A stretch of 64,000 nt of DNA. It comes from Mesotaenium endlicherianum. Taxonomy: Eukaryota; Streptophyta; Zygnematophyceae; Zygnematales; Mesotaeniaceae. The position numbers and the translations under genes are program-made. This document shows positions 23,011-35,895 of the stretch, piece by piece; within the stretch, counting starts at the first letter, position 1, and every line of letters starts with the position of its first letter. Location: contig WELA01002099.1 of NCBI GenBank assembly GCA_009602735.1, positions 152,535-216,534 of the forward strand, written 5' to 3'. The notes beneath the pieces were generated by a model that searched no databases, had not been told where the DNA came from, and saw only the letters and a list, made by a program, of their open reading frames with translations.

Positions 23011-23283
23011 TGTAGTGATTTGAGTTATTATATATTAGTTTGCATCAATAACTGAACCAGACACAGGCTGCGTGTATGAGGCATCTTCCCAGATCCTCTC
23101 AAAGACATATGTTCATTATATCTCCTCAAACTCTTCACCTAGTGATGAAATACGAATACGAAGTATTAGTATAATAAATACATATTAGAGTTATACGTGT
23201 ATGATAAAAATACGAGCGTATTTCAATTTCCCAAGATTTTTAGTATAGAGAAAAAGCTTCATAACTTCCACATAACTTCAAAA

Positions 23284-23786
23284 TGTAGTGATTTGAGTTA
23301 TTATATATTAATTTGCATATATTTTAATGTTTTCAAATATATTTGGAGTAGTATTGTGTGGATTCAAGTGTGAATAGGTACTCTAGTGACTTGGTTCATG
23401 TCCTTTGAACCTTCTAAGGCATTTTCGAAGTTAGAGGAAAGACCTAGAAGAACTCCACGTGGCAAAACTTAAATGTGCCATTTTTAGGTCAAAAGGACAT
23501 GTGTACATTATTCTAGAAAGAGGTGGCAAGTTTTGGGATGTGTTGGGTGCCAGCACATCAACATACACCTTCCTAGAAATTACTTATGTAGCAAGTATAT
23601 AAACAAGAGCTAGAACATAGAAAGACATTCAAGAATCACTCTTGTACTTGCCAAAATCCAGAAATATATTAACTTTCAAGAAGCCATCTCTCTTTCAAGA
23701 AGCTACCACTTGTGTTCAAAGATCCTTGTCTTGAATAGATAAAGTATTATATTTTACTAAGTACTTTATCTATCTGTTTCACTACA
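23284..23786 (+). repeat. C1 5' LTR (full copy)
   Basis: 503 bp, TGTAGTG...CACTACA, same length as the 3' LTR and as the solo LTR at 36980-37482. It is followed by G and the primer site TGGTATCGGAGC at 23788. Confidence 0.9.
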
Positions 23787-23787
23787 G

Positions 23788-23799
23788 TGGTATCGGAGC
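23788..23799 (+). promoter_or_regulatory. C1 primer-binding site
   Basis: TGGTATCGGAGC directly after the 5' LTR, initiator-Met-tRNA type, the same twelve bases as in family A. Confidence 0.85.
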
Positions 23800-23823
23800 T
23801 AGGCACTTTGGTAGCACAAGAAG

Positions 23824-24523
23824 ATGGCCGATCCTCAAGACCAACAGCAAGCTTTCGAAGGAAGCCCTTCCTCTCCAAGACACCCTCCTCCAGCGCCGAT
23901 GGGAGAGCCCACTCAAGAAAATCTGCAACTACTAGAAAGCACTACAAGGAGGAGTACACCTTCCTCTGGCGCCAATGGGAGAGCCTACTCAAGGAAATCT
24001 GCAACAACAAGAAGCACCACAAGAAGGAGCACCGTCAAATCCCGTGGCAGCCGCTATAGCAAAGTTGACCCCACCACAAGGAGTTCCCGCAAATGAGTGG
24101 GCAGCCTTCCTAATGACCGTCCACAACCAAGTGGGCTTGGCCACCTATGAAGCAACCGTGCAAGCGTCAAGAGAAGCTATGGCTGCCATGGTTGCCCCTA
24201 TTGCGAGCAATGCTCAAAATCCAGCCCCGGCTCAAGCGCCTCCACAAGAGCCAACGAGAGCAAGGAAACTCATCAAGCCCGGCAAACCCGACACTTTCAA
24301 CCCCGGGAAAGGTGCCAACCTGAATTTATGGCTCTACCAAGTGGAGACGTACCTCGCATTCCTTGAAGTACTCGAGGAGGACTACGTTCCCTTTGCTGTT
24401 CCCTTACTTAGAGGAGCAGCAACATCATGGTGGCGTAACTATCAAGCAGCTATATATCAAGCTATGGCGCACCCCATGCTCGGCCAAGAGCCCCCACCAT
24501 CATATGCAAGATGGGCAGATTTT
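23824..24523 (+). CDS. gag: C1 Gag, N-terminal part up to the gap
   Basis: Begins MADPQDQQQAFEG shortly after the primer site. A proline/glutamine-rich leader is followed by a Gag domain recognisable from KPDTFNPGKG, NLWLYQVETYLAF and LRGAATSWWRNYQA. The C-terminal part and any zinc knuckle fall in the run of N. Fossil; state across the gap unknown. Confidence 0.75.
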
Positions 24524-25407
24524 NNNNNNNNNNNNNNNNNNNNNNNNNNNNNNNNNNNNNNNNNNNNNNNNNNNNNNNNNNNNNNNNNNNNNNNNNNNNN
24601 NNNNNNNNNNNNNNNNNNNNNNNNNNNNNNNNNNNNNNNNNNNNNNNNNNNNNNNNNNNNNNNNNNNNNNNNNNNNNNNNNNNNNNNNNNNNNNNNNNNN
24701 NNNNNNNNNNNNNNNNNNNNNNNNNNNNNNNNNNNNNNNNNNNNNNNNNNNNNNNNNNNNNNNNNNNNNNNNNNNNNNNNNNNNNNNNNNNNNNNNNNNN
24801 NNNNNNNNNNNNNNNNNNNNNNNNNNNNNNNNNNNNNNNNNNNNNNNNNNNNNNNNNNNNNNNNNNNNNNNNNNNNNNNNNNNNNNNNNNNNNNNNNNNN
24901 NNNNNNNNNNNNNNNNNNNNNNNNNNNNNNNNNNNNNNNNNNNNNNNNNNNNNNNNNNNNNNNNNNNNNNNNNNNNNNNNNNNNNNNNNNNNNNNNNNNN
25001 NNNNNNNNNNNNNNNNNNNNNNNNNNNNNNNNNNNNNNNNNNNNNNNNNNNNNNNNNNNNNNNNNNNNNNNNNNNNNNNNNNNNNNNNNNNNNNNNNNNN
25101 NNNNNNNNNNNNNNNNNNNNNNNNNNNNNNNNNNNNNNNNNNNNNNNNNNNNNNNNNNNNNNNNNNNNNNNNNNNNNNNNNNNNNNNNNNNNNNNNNNNN
25201 NNNNNNNNNNNNNNNNNNNNNNNNNNNNNNNNNNNNNNNNNNNNNNNNNNNNNNNNNNNNNNNNNNNNNNNNNNNNNNNNNNNNNNNNNNNNNNNNNNNN
25301 NNNNNNNNNNNNNNNNNNNNNNNNNNNNNNNNNNNNNNNNNNNNNNNNNNNNNNNNNNNNNNNNNNNNNNNNNNNNNNNNNNNNNNNNNNNNNNNNNNNN
25401 NNNNNNN
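24524..25407. other. Assembly gap (884 N)
   Basis: A run of N inside C1, covering the end of gag, the protease and the start of RT. Frames through it are not evidence of coding. Single N also occur at about 28363, 32575, 34776, 34800 and 35601. Confidence 0.99.
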
Positions 25408-28341
25408 GAGGACTACAAAGAAGTGTTCTCCCCAAAATTGCCCAAGGGCCTACCCCCCAAAAAGATTTGTAGACCACAAGATAGAGTTGGAGCTCGGAAG
25501 CAAGCCCATCTCTCGGCCTAGGTTCAAAATGTCATACACGGAGCTAAACGAAGTCAAGAAGCAAATCAAGGAGCTACTGGAGCATGGCTTCATTCGACCT
25601 AGCAAGTCGCCATTTGGAGCCCCGGTGCTATTTGTCAAGAAGAAAGATGGTACCTTGAGGATGTGTGTGGACTATCGCGCCCTCAACAAGATCACCATCA
25701 AGAATCGATACCCGCTGCCGCGCATGGATGAGCTCATGGACCGGCTGGTTGGAGCCAAGTACTTCACGAAGATTGACTTACGGAGCGGCTACCACCAGAT
25801 TCGCATCGCAGAACCGGACATAGAGAAGACGGCATTCAGGACAAGATATGGACATTTTGAGTTCATGGTCCTGCCATTTGGACTCACCAACGCGCCAGCA
25901 ACTTTCATGACTATGATGAACACCATATTTCAGCCCATGTTGGACAGATTTGTGGTGGTATTCATCGATGACATCCTTATCTACAGCAAGACCCTTGAAG
26001 AGCATGCGAGACACTTGAAAGAAGTCCTTGAAGTATTGAAGCAAAACAAGCTGTTTGCGAAGGAGTCAAAATGCGAGTTTGCCAAACAAGAAGTGGAGTT
26101 CCTAGGTCTCCACGTGACTGCTGATGGCATCAAGATGGACCCCAAGACTACGGTGGTGGAGGAATGGCCAACCCCCACAACCAAGAAAGAACTCCAATCA
26201 TTCTTGGGATTTGCCAATTGGTACAGAAAATTCATCCAAGGCTTCTCGCACATAGCAGCCCCCCTGACAGATCTACTCAAGAAGGACAGGCTATATACAT
26301 GGAGCGAGAAAGAGGAAGAGGCATTTCAAGAGTCAAAGCAAAGATTGACCACATCCCCGGTGCTCACACTCCCAAGTCCAAACCCAGATTGGCCCTTCCA
26401 CGTCATCACCGATGCATCTTCCTATGCAATAGGAGCAATCCTGCTTCAAGACCAAGGCAAGGGACTGCAGCCCATCGCCTACGAGTCAAGGAAGCTAAAT
26501 CTACCCGAGCAAACTTATACAACCACGGAGCGAGAGGCATTGGCGATTGTACATGCCTTAAGGTTTGGCGCTGCTACGTTGAAGGACGCAAGGTACTGGT
26601 CACCACGGACCACGAGGCGTTAAAGCACCTCCAGACGCAGCCGTATCTCTCAAGGAGACAAGCAAGATGGAGCGGATACTTGCAACAATACAACATCACG
26701 ATTCAGTACCAGCCCGGCAAGACAAACCCGGCTGACCCCCTCTCAAGACTGCAATTAAATGCAGTGATGACATCCCTGAAGACAGATCTGGAAGCTCGAT
26801 TTTCAGCCGCCTATAAAAGAGATCCTTACTACAAGAACTGAGAAGCAGCCTTGGACCCATACAAGAAGCAAGAAGGCAATTATTGGGTGAGGCAAGATAC
26901 GGGCCAGAGATGTGTTCCTAATGACATAGACCTCCGGCTCTTGCTTCTAAGATAAGCACACGACAACCCACTTGGATGACACTTTGGAATCCTAAGGACC
27001 ACGGGCGTTCTAGCCAGGACTTATTGTTGGCCAGGCATGTCTAAGCAAGTCAAGGAGTACTGCAGGAGCTGTGACACATGCCAAAGAATCAAGCCATCAT
27101 CGCAAAAGGCGGGAAGACTCCTCCAACCACTACCAATTCCCGAAAGACAATGGACGGACATCTCAATGGACCTTATCGTGGACCTGCCCGTGACACCTCG
27201 AGGCCATAGTGCAATACTCACGGTGGTGGACAGACTTACTAAGATGGCTCATTTTATTCCCACAACGACTAAGGCTACAGCACCACAACTTGCAAGACTC
27301 ATCTTTGACAACATCTTTGGACTCCATGGACTACCATCAAGAATTGTGTCAGATAGAGATCCAAGATTCACAAGCCATTTCTGCGAAAATCTCTTCAAGA
27401 ACTTGGGTACATCGTTGGATATGTCTACTGCCTACCACCCACAATCAGATGGGCAAACCGAGCGTATGAATCGTACCCTAAAGACCTCTCTAAAGGCCTA
27501 CGTGTCTACCCTGAAGCAAGACTGGGACATGTACTTGACCCCTCTCGAGTTTGCCTACAACAACACGACGCAGGCCTCTACCCAAGAGTCCCCATTCTTC
27601 CTCAACTATGGCTTCCACCCAACCACGCTGCTGAGATTCACGGCTTGTCATGATGAAGTACCTGCAGCAACAGATTTTATGGAGACATTAGAAACGGCCC
27701 TTACAGCAGCGAAGAAAGCTCTGCAACAGGCGCAAGATGCTCAAGCAAGAGTGGCAAACAGGTCCAGAAGAGAACTTACGTACAGAGTGGGTGACAACGT
27801 GTTACTATCATCCAAGAATATTTCCTTGAACAACAAGCCTGCCGGCAGCAAGTTCTCTCCCAAGTATTTGGGACCCTTCAAGATTATCCAGCAAGTCAAC
27901 CCCGTTGCTTTCAAGCTAGAACTTCCCCAGACTATGCACATTGACCCCGTATTCCACGCTTCCCTCTTCAAGCCGTATGTGCAACCCGACAACAAGTTCC
28001 CAGGACGTGTGACAACCCCACCAGCCCCAACAATAGTGGATGATCATTTGGAGTACGAAGTGGAAGACATAGTGGCTATGAGAAATTTCAGGAGACAGCA
28101 TCAATACTTGATCAAGTGGAAAGGATATTCAGATTCGGATAATAGTTGGGTGGCGGCGCACTACCTTGACAAAGTTCAGAGAAAGTTGAAGCGCTTCCAT
28201 GCCGCCAACCCCCATCTTGGACCAACCCCAAAACTCTCTACTAGAAGCCCCAAGACTTCAGGGAGGCAGCCTGCCACCATCAAGAAGCAGCAGAAGACCC
28301 CTTGGAGGCAGCCTGCAAGAACAAGAAAGAGGAAAAATTGA
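25408..28341 (+). pseudogene. pol: C1 Pol: RT, RNase H, integrase, chromodomain
   Basis: RT with [33 protein letters not shown] and [10 protein letters not shown]; RNase H with [14 protein letters not shown] and [10 protein letters not shown]; integrase zinc region CRSCDTCQ, catalytic SMDLIVDLP, VSDRDPRF and DGQTERMNRTLK; GPY-type segment; chromodomain YLIKWKGYSDSDNSWV near the C-terminus, then a basic tail. It is clearly distinct from family A in sequence but has the same domain order. Some breaks. Confidence 0.88.
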
Positions 28342-29132
28342 CATTAGACACTCTTCTCTTCTNCATTAGACACTTTTCTCTTCTCACAGTTTCTAGATAG
28401 AAAACTAGAACTGCTACTGGTGATAGGTCTCTGCATAATAAATTCTGAAAATTTATCTGGCTGTAGTCCATAAGTAGCCGGTCATTTAGAGTCCAAGTTT
28501 GCTCAATTTGGAGCATTGATAAGAGAGATATAATGCTCTAAGTAGAAGGGGGTCAAGCTGCTGGCATTGTTAGGGCAGAATATGCCTTCTGACATTGTGC
28601 CCTCCCCTGAACTTGGAATGCTCTGAAACTCAAGACTCTGGTAGAGCATGTGACAGCGCCTAGTTTGAGACTTAGTTTGCAGAATTTGGAGAAGTATAGA
28701 AGGACTTATGATTCTCAGAAGTTTCTGCACAGATTTGGAGGAGTGCCTACTCTCTCAGCTCTCAACGACACTCCAGAAATGAGAATGCTCTCAAATTTGG
28801 TGACCCGGTAGAGTTCTCCGACGCGGTCCGTCTGGCACTCGAATTTTCAGATTTGGAGCAGTTCTGTGGCCGCTATGAATTTTTGAGTTCGTGGCAGATT
28901 CTGGGCCAACTTGTACAATTTTCTTTATCATTAAGGAGTAGGCTAGCCAATAAGGTCACACCACCCACGACCTTGCCTAGTCTACCTTACATGTGTAGCA
29001 CCTGACTTGGCGCCTTGGACTAATCCTCTTCACATGTGCGGCATCTGACTTGAAGCTGTAGACTAGTCTGCTCCACATGTGTAAGACCTGACTTGACGCG
29101 CCGAGACGTCGCTTTTTTCGGCGGGGGGGTGA
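28342..29132 (+). other. C1 3' non-coding tail and polypurine tract
   Basis: About 0.8 kb between pol and the 3' LTR with no convincing frame; it recurs in C3 (49936-50794). It ends in a purine tract GGCGGGGGGGTGA right at the LTR. No third ORF like that of family A is present. Confidence 0.75.
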
Positions 29133-29635
29133 TGTAGTGATTGGAGTTATTATATATTAGTTTGCATATATTTTAATGTTTTCAAATATATTTGGAGTAG
29201 TATTGTTTGGATTCAAGTGTGAATAGATACTCTAGTGACTTGGTTCATGTCCTTTGAACCTTCTAAGGCATTTTCAAAGTTAGAGGAAAGACCTAGAAGA
29301 ACTCCACGTGGCAAAAGTCAAATGTGCCATTTTTCGGTCAAAAGGACATGTGTACATTATTCTAGAAAGAGGTGGCAAGTTTTGGGATGTGTTGGGTGCC
29401 AACACATCAACATACACCTTCCTAGAAATTACTTATGTAGCAAGTATATAAACAAGAGCTAGAACATAGAAAGACATTCAAGAATCACTCTTGTACTTGC
29501 CAAAATCCAGAAATATATTAACTTTCAAGAAGCCATCTCTCTTTCAAGAAGCTACCACTTGTGTTCAAAGATCCTTGTCTTGAATAGATAAAGTATTATA
29601 TTTCACTAAGTACTTCATCTATCTTTTTCACTACA
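29133..29635 (+). repeat. C1 3' LTR
   Basis: 503 bp, TGTAGTG...CACTACA, followed by the CTCTA target duplication and the rest of the B1 LTR. Confidence 0.9.
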
Positions 29636-29640
29636 CTCTA

Positions 29641-30108
29641 CTTCTTTGTGCTTCCCATTTATGATTTAACTCTAAGTGTCCTCTCTAGCAAAGTACCTCC
29701 AGAATCTTCTACTATGGCTCCTTCCATGTAGTTGACCTTGCCTAGTTGGACAAGCTAGCACACTCACACGCACGCAATCACACTCTAGAATATTCTACTA
29801 CACAATCCACTAACTCCGCACGAACTTTCTAGAAATTCCACGATCAGTTTGGCACTCTACGTAGTTATTGGAACCCTCATGTTTCAATGTCCTACTTTCT
29901 GGACTCCAACCGAAATTTCCGTCACTGAACCTGTCCTTGTCACTACTTTGAATCTGTGACACTAATAATTCACTAAAAACTCCCAAAATTCATAACTTTC
30001 TCAATACTTGTCCAAATGACTTGAACCGAAGGCCAAATTTTTTCTAAAATCACACTTTATGCATATAAAATACTAGAAAGATACAAACTACACTTTCATA
30101 ATCTTACA
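29641..30108 (-). repeat. B1 5' LTR, second part
   Basis: Continues the B LTR from CTTCTTTGTGCTTCC to ATCTTACA; A0 integrase sequence resumes at 30109. Confidence 0.87.
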
Positions 30109-31906
30109 GTGTAGGTCTAGACATATTTTTTTGACACCGATCACATAGCTTAACATAAATCAAGACCTCTCGAGGCAACCCTTCCCAATAATGATGCGCT
30201 GCTAATTTGCCAACAATTTTGGCCTGCAAATGTCCTCCCAGAAAACTGTCTTGTACTTGACTCAGTAAAAGTGACCTTATTTCCAACTTATTAGGAATGA
30301 CCAATTTCAACTTGACTGAAGTGGTTTCTATTACCTAGACCCCTCCTTTCAACTTATACCCGAGTGCAATTGCAGGACACACACCATCAGTGGGGCTGGG
30401 CTCAAATGTTGGGTTAGAAAGGTATGCTTTTCTAATTTGTTCAAGGAAGGACTTTTTGACTTTCAATGAAGTGAGTGCACAAAGAACTTTACTTACAGCA
30501 TGCTGGTTAAAGTTCCTTTCTTGCAAGTCAAGTCTTCTAGATAGTGCATCAGCAGGATTCAACTTCCCTGGTTTGTAGTCAATCTGGACTTGAGACTGCT
30601 CCAACATCTGGCTCCAACGATTCTCCCTCCTCGACAGCTTGGACTTTTTCCAAAAGTGAGTCAAAGCTAGATGATATGTAATCACCTTAAAAGCTTTGCC
30701 ATGTAAGTAAGCTCTCCACTGTTTAAGCAAATGAATGATAGTCAGCAGCTCTTTATCATGCACAGAACAATTGATCTTAGCTAGATTGAATTTCATACAC
30801 TCGTATAGCACAGGTGCCACTCCTGCTTCACCTTACCATCCTTTGTGGTTTCATCAGCAGGCTGCAACAAAATAGCACCTATGGCAAAGTCAGAAGCACC
30901 AGTAACCACCTACACAGCTTTGTTGAGGTCATACATAGCTAAGATTGGGGCAGAACAGAGAGCATTTTTAAGGGTCTGGAAGGCAGCTTGCTGCTCTTCA
31001 CCCCCCACATACTCTATATCCTTCTTAGTAAAGTCAGACACCTTACTAGCCTTTGTAGAAATATTTTCAAAAAAAATCTCCTATAATAGTTAGCCCATCC
31101 GAGGAAGGATTCAACTTCCGAGACTGACTGTGGTATTGGCCAGTCCCCCATGGTCTACACTTTCGTAGAATCACATTGATGCCTTCCTTATTGACAACGT
31201 GCCCTTTGAATCAATGCTCTCCTCAAACAATTCACACTTGCTCATTTTTACATATGAATGATTCTCTCTTAAAGTGTCCATTAACCACTTTTAAGATCTA
31301 TCTTACTGAACACTTTAGCACCAGACATGGTATCAAGCAAGTCCTTGATTTTGGATAAAGCTTACTTGTTCTTTACTGTAATTCTTCTAAGAGCTTTGTA
31401 ATCCACGCACATTCGCATCTGCCATCCTTTGTCTTGACAAATAAGATGGGTGCGCCATAAGGTGATTTATTGGGAGAAATATAATCATTTTCCTCCAACT
31501 CTGCAATCTATGTTTTTAACTTCTCACTCTCCACATAAGACAAGCCATATGTGCGTTGCTAAGGTGGCTGACTCCCGGGTAATAAATCAATCTTATGTTT
31601 TACTTCTCTCTCAGGGGACAATCTTGGAGGCCCGTTAAAAACATCAGTATACTGACCAACAATTTTTGCAGCAGTAGGGTGCTCCGGAGGACTCACCTTT
31701 TCCTCAATCACGTCTTCCAATTGAAAAGATACCTCTTTCAGCAGCAGACAGAACGTTATGTCTTCCTTCCGGTTCCAGCTTTCAATGAACTCCATTGCAT
31801 TCAACAATTTGCATCCTCCTGGAAGCCTCTTCTTTTCCTTTCGTTGCCATCCATACAAGACAAGAGGAAGAGCACTGATGGGTGCCAAGTTAGTCTGCCC
31901 ATCAAT
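30109..31906 (-). pseudogene. A0 Pol, middle part: integrase zinc region, RNase H, RT
   Basis: Minus-strand sequence aligned to A1 Pol residues about 170-855: zinc-region remnant, RNase H with [14 protein letters not shown] and [17 protein letters not shown] remnants, and the linker before RT ([13 protein letters not shown]). It carries many breaks and is clearly older than A1. It continues on the other side of B2 as the protease. Confidence 0.83.
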
Positions 31907-32637
31907 TGAAAGGGGGAAGGGTGCGGGGAGTGCGCCCACACACACTCACGCACCCTCACCCGCGAGTGGAAGCGTGCACAAGGACCTTTCCTAGTTGCAT
32001 ACACAAGGTGGAGTGGCCTGGTGGTGTGCCACCCTTGCAAGGGTTAGAGGGCTACATGATAGAGGCGTGCAAAAGAACTCACTTTATTAAGAAAAGTCGT
32101 GTACAAGATACGAAGGTTAGACTAGAATAAGCCCCCTCTACTTCCTTGTGCTTCCCATTTATCCTTTAACTCTAAGTGTCCTCTCTAGCAAAGTACCTCC
32201 AGAACCTTCTCCTATGGCTCCTTCCATGTAGGTGACCTTGCCTAGTTGGACAAGCTAGCACACTCACACGCACGCAATCACACTCTAGAATATTCTACTA
32301 CACAATCCACTAATTCCTCACGGAGTTTCTAGAAATTCCACAATCACTTTGGCACTCTACGTAATTGTACGTACTTTCTGGAACCCTCATGTTTCAATGT
32401 CCTACTTCCTGGACTCCAACCAAAATTTTCGTCACTGGACCTGTCCTCACTAAATAGAATCTGTGACATTAAAAACTCACTAAAAACTTCCAAAATTCAT
32501 GACTATCTCAATACTTGTCCAAATGACTTGAAATAAAGGCCAAAGTTCTTCTAAAATCACACTCTATGCATATANGAATTACAATCTATGAATATTAAAT
32601 ACAAGAAAGAAACAAACTACACTTTCATAACCTTACA
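31907..32637 (-). repeat. B2 3' LTR
   Basis: 731 bp, TGAAAGG...CCTTACA; slightly longer than the 5' LTR near an ambiguous base at about 32575. Confidence 0.88.
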
Positions 32638-35600
32638 TCATCCCCCTCCTCAAGATGTGACGTCCTCGGCGCGTACTAAGCATAAGTGACGTCATATGAG
32701 GAATCGAGCTCACATATACGCTAGAAAAATACATATTCATATATATTATACAGGTTGCAGGTCTTGAACAGGCTACAGGATGATACTTAATACTCGAGAC
32801 TTGCTCCACTTAGTAAAAGCTCCATCGCATACATTGGCTCCACACATGGCGTCTCCTACCACAAATGCATCTTCTCTTCAACTCCTTCGTCTTGGAATAG
32901 GCCAATATCTTCATAAGGGCTGTAACATACTCTCTCCATCATCTTCACATACTCCAAAGCTGGATCCAAGGCATAATAGTCCACCAAATTGCCAAAATAC
33001 TCATTCTTCGCCCTCTTGGACAAGTGGCAACTCCTCGTCGCGCCATGTGGTTTACTCGTGATGCTTTTATAAATTTGACCAGATTACATCATGAACCTGA
33101 CTCCACTATGTTCTTGAACCTTCTGGTACACTTAGCTACCTCTAGCTCTAAGCCATACTCCTTGTAGAGGTATTGCATTCTCTCACTCGTGTGCGTGACT
33201 CGTGGTGACCTCTCAAGACGCCAAGTGGCACCCTCCTGACTTTTTCTCACATTTTTAGCCTGAAAGTTGTGTAATCTACATAACATCCCCCCTCTAAACT
33301 CACTGGTATGCTTTGTTTCTTGTGATTCCAAGCCTAAGACCATGATACCAGATTGCGCCTTGCCTCACACATGTGGCTCCCACGGCAGTCCAGCAGACCG
33401 CCATGTGGCACTGTCAGGACTTAATTTAATATTTCATACCAAAAATTACTTTTTCTGAATCTCAACCCATAGGACTACCTCTCCACAAAATTTCAGAATC
33501 TGAATCAAAGTCTAACACTCAAACGAGATCGTCACTTTGTGCCTCACGCTCGTAGGACGCACACGCGCGCAACACGTATCAAGCTCCCGCGCCTACAAAT
33601 GGCACATGCTTAAACCCCTAATTCTGAAACTTGACTATGACTCAGGGTAGGACTCATACTAGGCCTCTCACATCATGTAGGACTTCTAGTGAAAATATTA
33701 TCCACTCTCTTCTAAGTAGGCAAAAAGTAGCCAAAATCTGCCAACTTTTACCCTCGCGCTCGCCTACCCGTAAAATCCTCAAACATAGACAGATTTGAGT
33801 ATCTTCCAAGTTCTTGCTCTCAAACTTCTTTTTACTTCACATCTCTTAGTTACAACTGAACTCATGGGACTGGTTTGACCTTGCTTACAAGCACTCTAAA
33901 CAACTATAACACTCCTCCCCCTCATCATGAAGGTAAGGCGCTTACCACTCGAGTGTCCAAGTCCAGATTTTACGCCTCTCTCGTGCTTGCTTGTATAGGC
34001 GCTGATTCTCCTAGCTTCATGTCCAGGTCTTTGTCATATAACTCCATCTTAGGCAGGACATATCAGCCCCATAACACTTGGTCTCCTCCTCATAGGTCCA
34101 TATCCATAAAGTCGTAGTCTCCATCAAGCGACGATAGTAATCTTCACAAGGCATGAGCGCGTAGTCTCGCTCGTGGTGCACCAAACTCCATCATAGTCTT
34201 CTTCTTGGCTAGATGCTCACTCCCACATACTCCTGGCTCTTGTCAAAGGTTAGCCTTCACACAAGGCTCTAAGAAACACATCTGGAACGCCTCCATGAGC
34301 TCCATAACTTGGGCAAACGCACATAGTCTTAGTGCTTGCACCTCATCTTGTGCTCGCACACACTTTGCCTTGCAAGCGGGCTTCTCTTGAGCTCACTTTC
34401 TAGGAGCTCCTCCACTTGAGCAGTTGGGGTCTGCTCTATATATGAGCAAGGGGATCATACACCTCTACTTGCTCCACCGGCGATGCGCGCTCGCCAAGGT
34501 TGTTAGGAGGCGCGCTTGCTCCATGCGATGACCGGGCCAAGGTCACCCAAACAAGCGCTTCTCCTTCACCTTCACCTTCCCGCGTCGCTTCCTTGCTAGC
34601 GGGCTGAAGATAGCTACTTGTGGTCTTATCTACCTCCACCTATTTCACTATCTTCACTTGACCGTACTCCTCCTTGGTCTTCACTTGACCCGTGCACTAA
34701 AGCACTAGAGGATAGGCTACTCTCTTTGTGCAACTCCTTCCACATGCTTAGCTTCTTGAGTGCACTCTAGCCTTGNTCCCAATGACACTTCTTACTACTN
34801 TACTACTAAACCCAGCTTGCCTTGGTGCTCTACTTTCACATGAAGAGATTCCATAGATGCACCAAAATTTGCCCCTTAACTATGCCAACACACAACTATT
34901 GGCACACGCACTTCTAGTGGGAGACATCTCTTGCACTAGCCCTCTTGCACCAACTTCATACCTTGCTTCTTCTTTCACACCATAGGCTTGTCTTCATCAT
35001 AGTTCTCAACTCCATATACTCCGTAGTACTCTCCTCCATAAGAAAAAAGAAATCTGAACTTGAAAGGCTCCATCTCCATCTCTCCTTTTTGAAGAAAAAT
35101 CTGGAATACTTCTTCTTGCTCCAAGCCTTCTCCACAGTGCTTCTCTTCACGTGAGGCTTCTTCAATCTCCATACAAGGTACCAAGCTCCATCATGGCTGG
35201 CCTCAAATAACCAGTGGCTACAAAGGAGTGATGCAAGGCAACCCAGATCTGGCCACATACTTGGCCAACTTGGTGCAACACCCTGGTGCACCCTCTCTTG
35301 AGCTTCTCATGAGCTCCTCTTGAGCTTGTGAGTGCTATGCTCGCCAAAGCTCCTAGACTTGCAAGTACACACGCTTGCTAAGTCCCCGGTTGCCTACCCT
35401 TAAAACCTGCTCCACCTTCATTGAAGATCTGAAATAAAGATGGGCACACACTCCTTTCTAGCCACTATCACCTCTATGCTAAGCCCCCTCATCAAAGAAA
35501 GAGCTTAACACTAAAGAGCTTGCATCTTCAAGGAAAAATCCAGCCGTGTGAACTCCAGATTTTCTTCATGCTCATATGTCTCCATACTCAAGCAAAGGCT

Positions 35601-35895
35601 NGAGCAAAGGCTGCTTTATATTACTTATATCACTACCATGCTTGGGCAACCTTCTTATACTACAAGGAAGATGTACAAAAATCTGGTTGCATCCAAGTTA
35701 ACACTTCTTGGAGCACCTCCCTATTCCCATCTCCTCCCTCCTTCAAGAGAGTGAGATGCTAGCTTGCATCAACGTCTTCATGGCTGCCCTTAGCAACTTT
35801 CCTTGCTTCTCCTCTCTACCCTCTTTACACCCCTACAACATCACCAACCAAAGCTGCTCCTCCAAATGAAGCAGCTAGGTAGCTCCGATACCATG
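32638..35895 (-). mobile_element. B2 internal region, non-coding
   Basis: About 3.26 kb that parallels B1 along its length, with short indels including about 110 bp present here and not in B1 (near 33800-33900). No retroelement domain is recognisable. Its sense 5' end carries the primer site TGGTATCGGAGC followed by TACCTAG. Confidence 0.75.

Larger units (their letters stand above)
23011..29635 (+). mobile_element. C1: chromovirus family C, with an assembly gap
   Basis: Plus-strand Ty3-type element inserted in the B1 5' LTR with perfect target duplication CTCTA (23006-23010 and 29636-29640). LTRs of 503 bp (23284-23786 and 29133-29635) begin TGTAGTGATT and end TTTCACTACA. The 5' end is odd: 35 bases of LTR tip (23011-23045) and an unrelated 238 bp precede the full LTR. 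Inside are the primer site, Gag, an 884-base gap, RT-RNase H, integrase-chromodomain, and a 0.8-kb non-coding tail. The pol part has some breaks; its state across the gap is unknown. Confidence 0.88.
10105..30108 (-). mobile_element. B1: large non-coding LTR element (LARD-like), host to A1 and C1
   Basis: The 3' LTR is 10105-10326 plus 19124-19611, the internal region 19612-22767, and the 5' LTR 22768-23010 plus 29641-30108; the element is about 4.6 kb without its inserts. LTRs begin TGAAAGG and end TTACA. The primer site TGGTATC(A/G)GAGC lies next to the 5' LTR (about 22755-22766) and the polypurine tract GAGGAGGGGGATGA next to the 3' LTR (19612-19625). Flanks show a near-match target duplication (GTGTG/GTGTA) within A0 integrase. 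No gag or pol domain is recognisable in the 3.2-kb internal part. It presumably relied on proteins from another element. Confidence 0.82.

Noticed and set aside
24524-25407. Frames of several hundred residues across the run of N
   Set aside because: They are open only because unknown bases cannot form stops.
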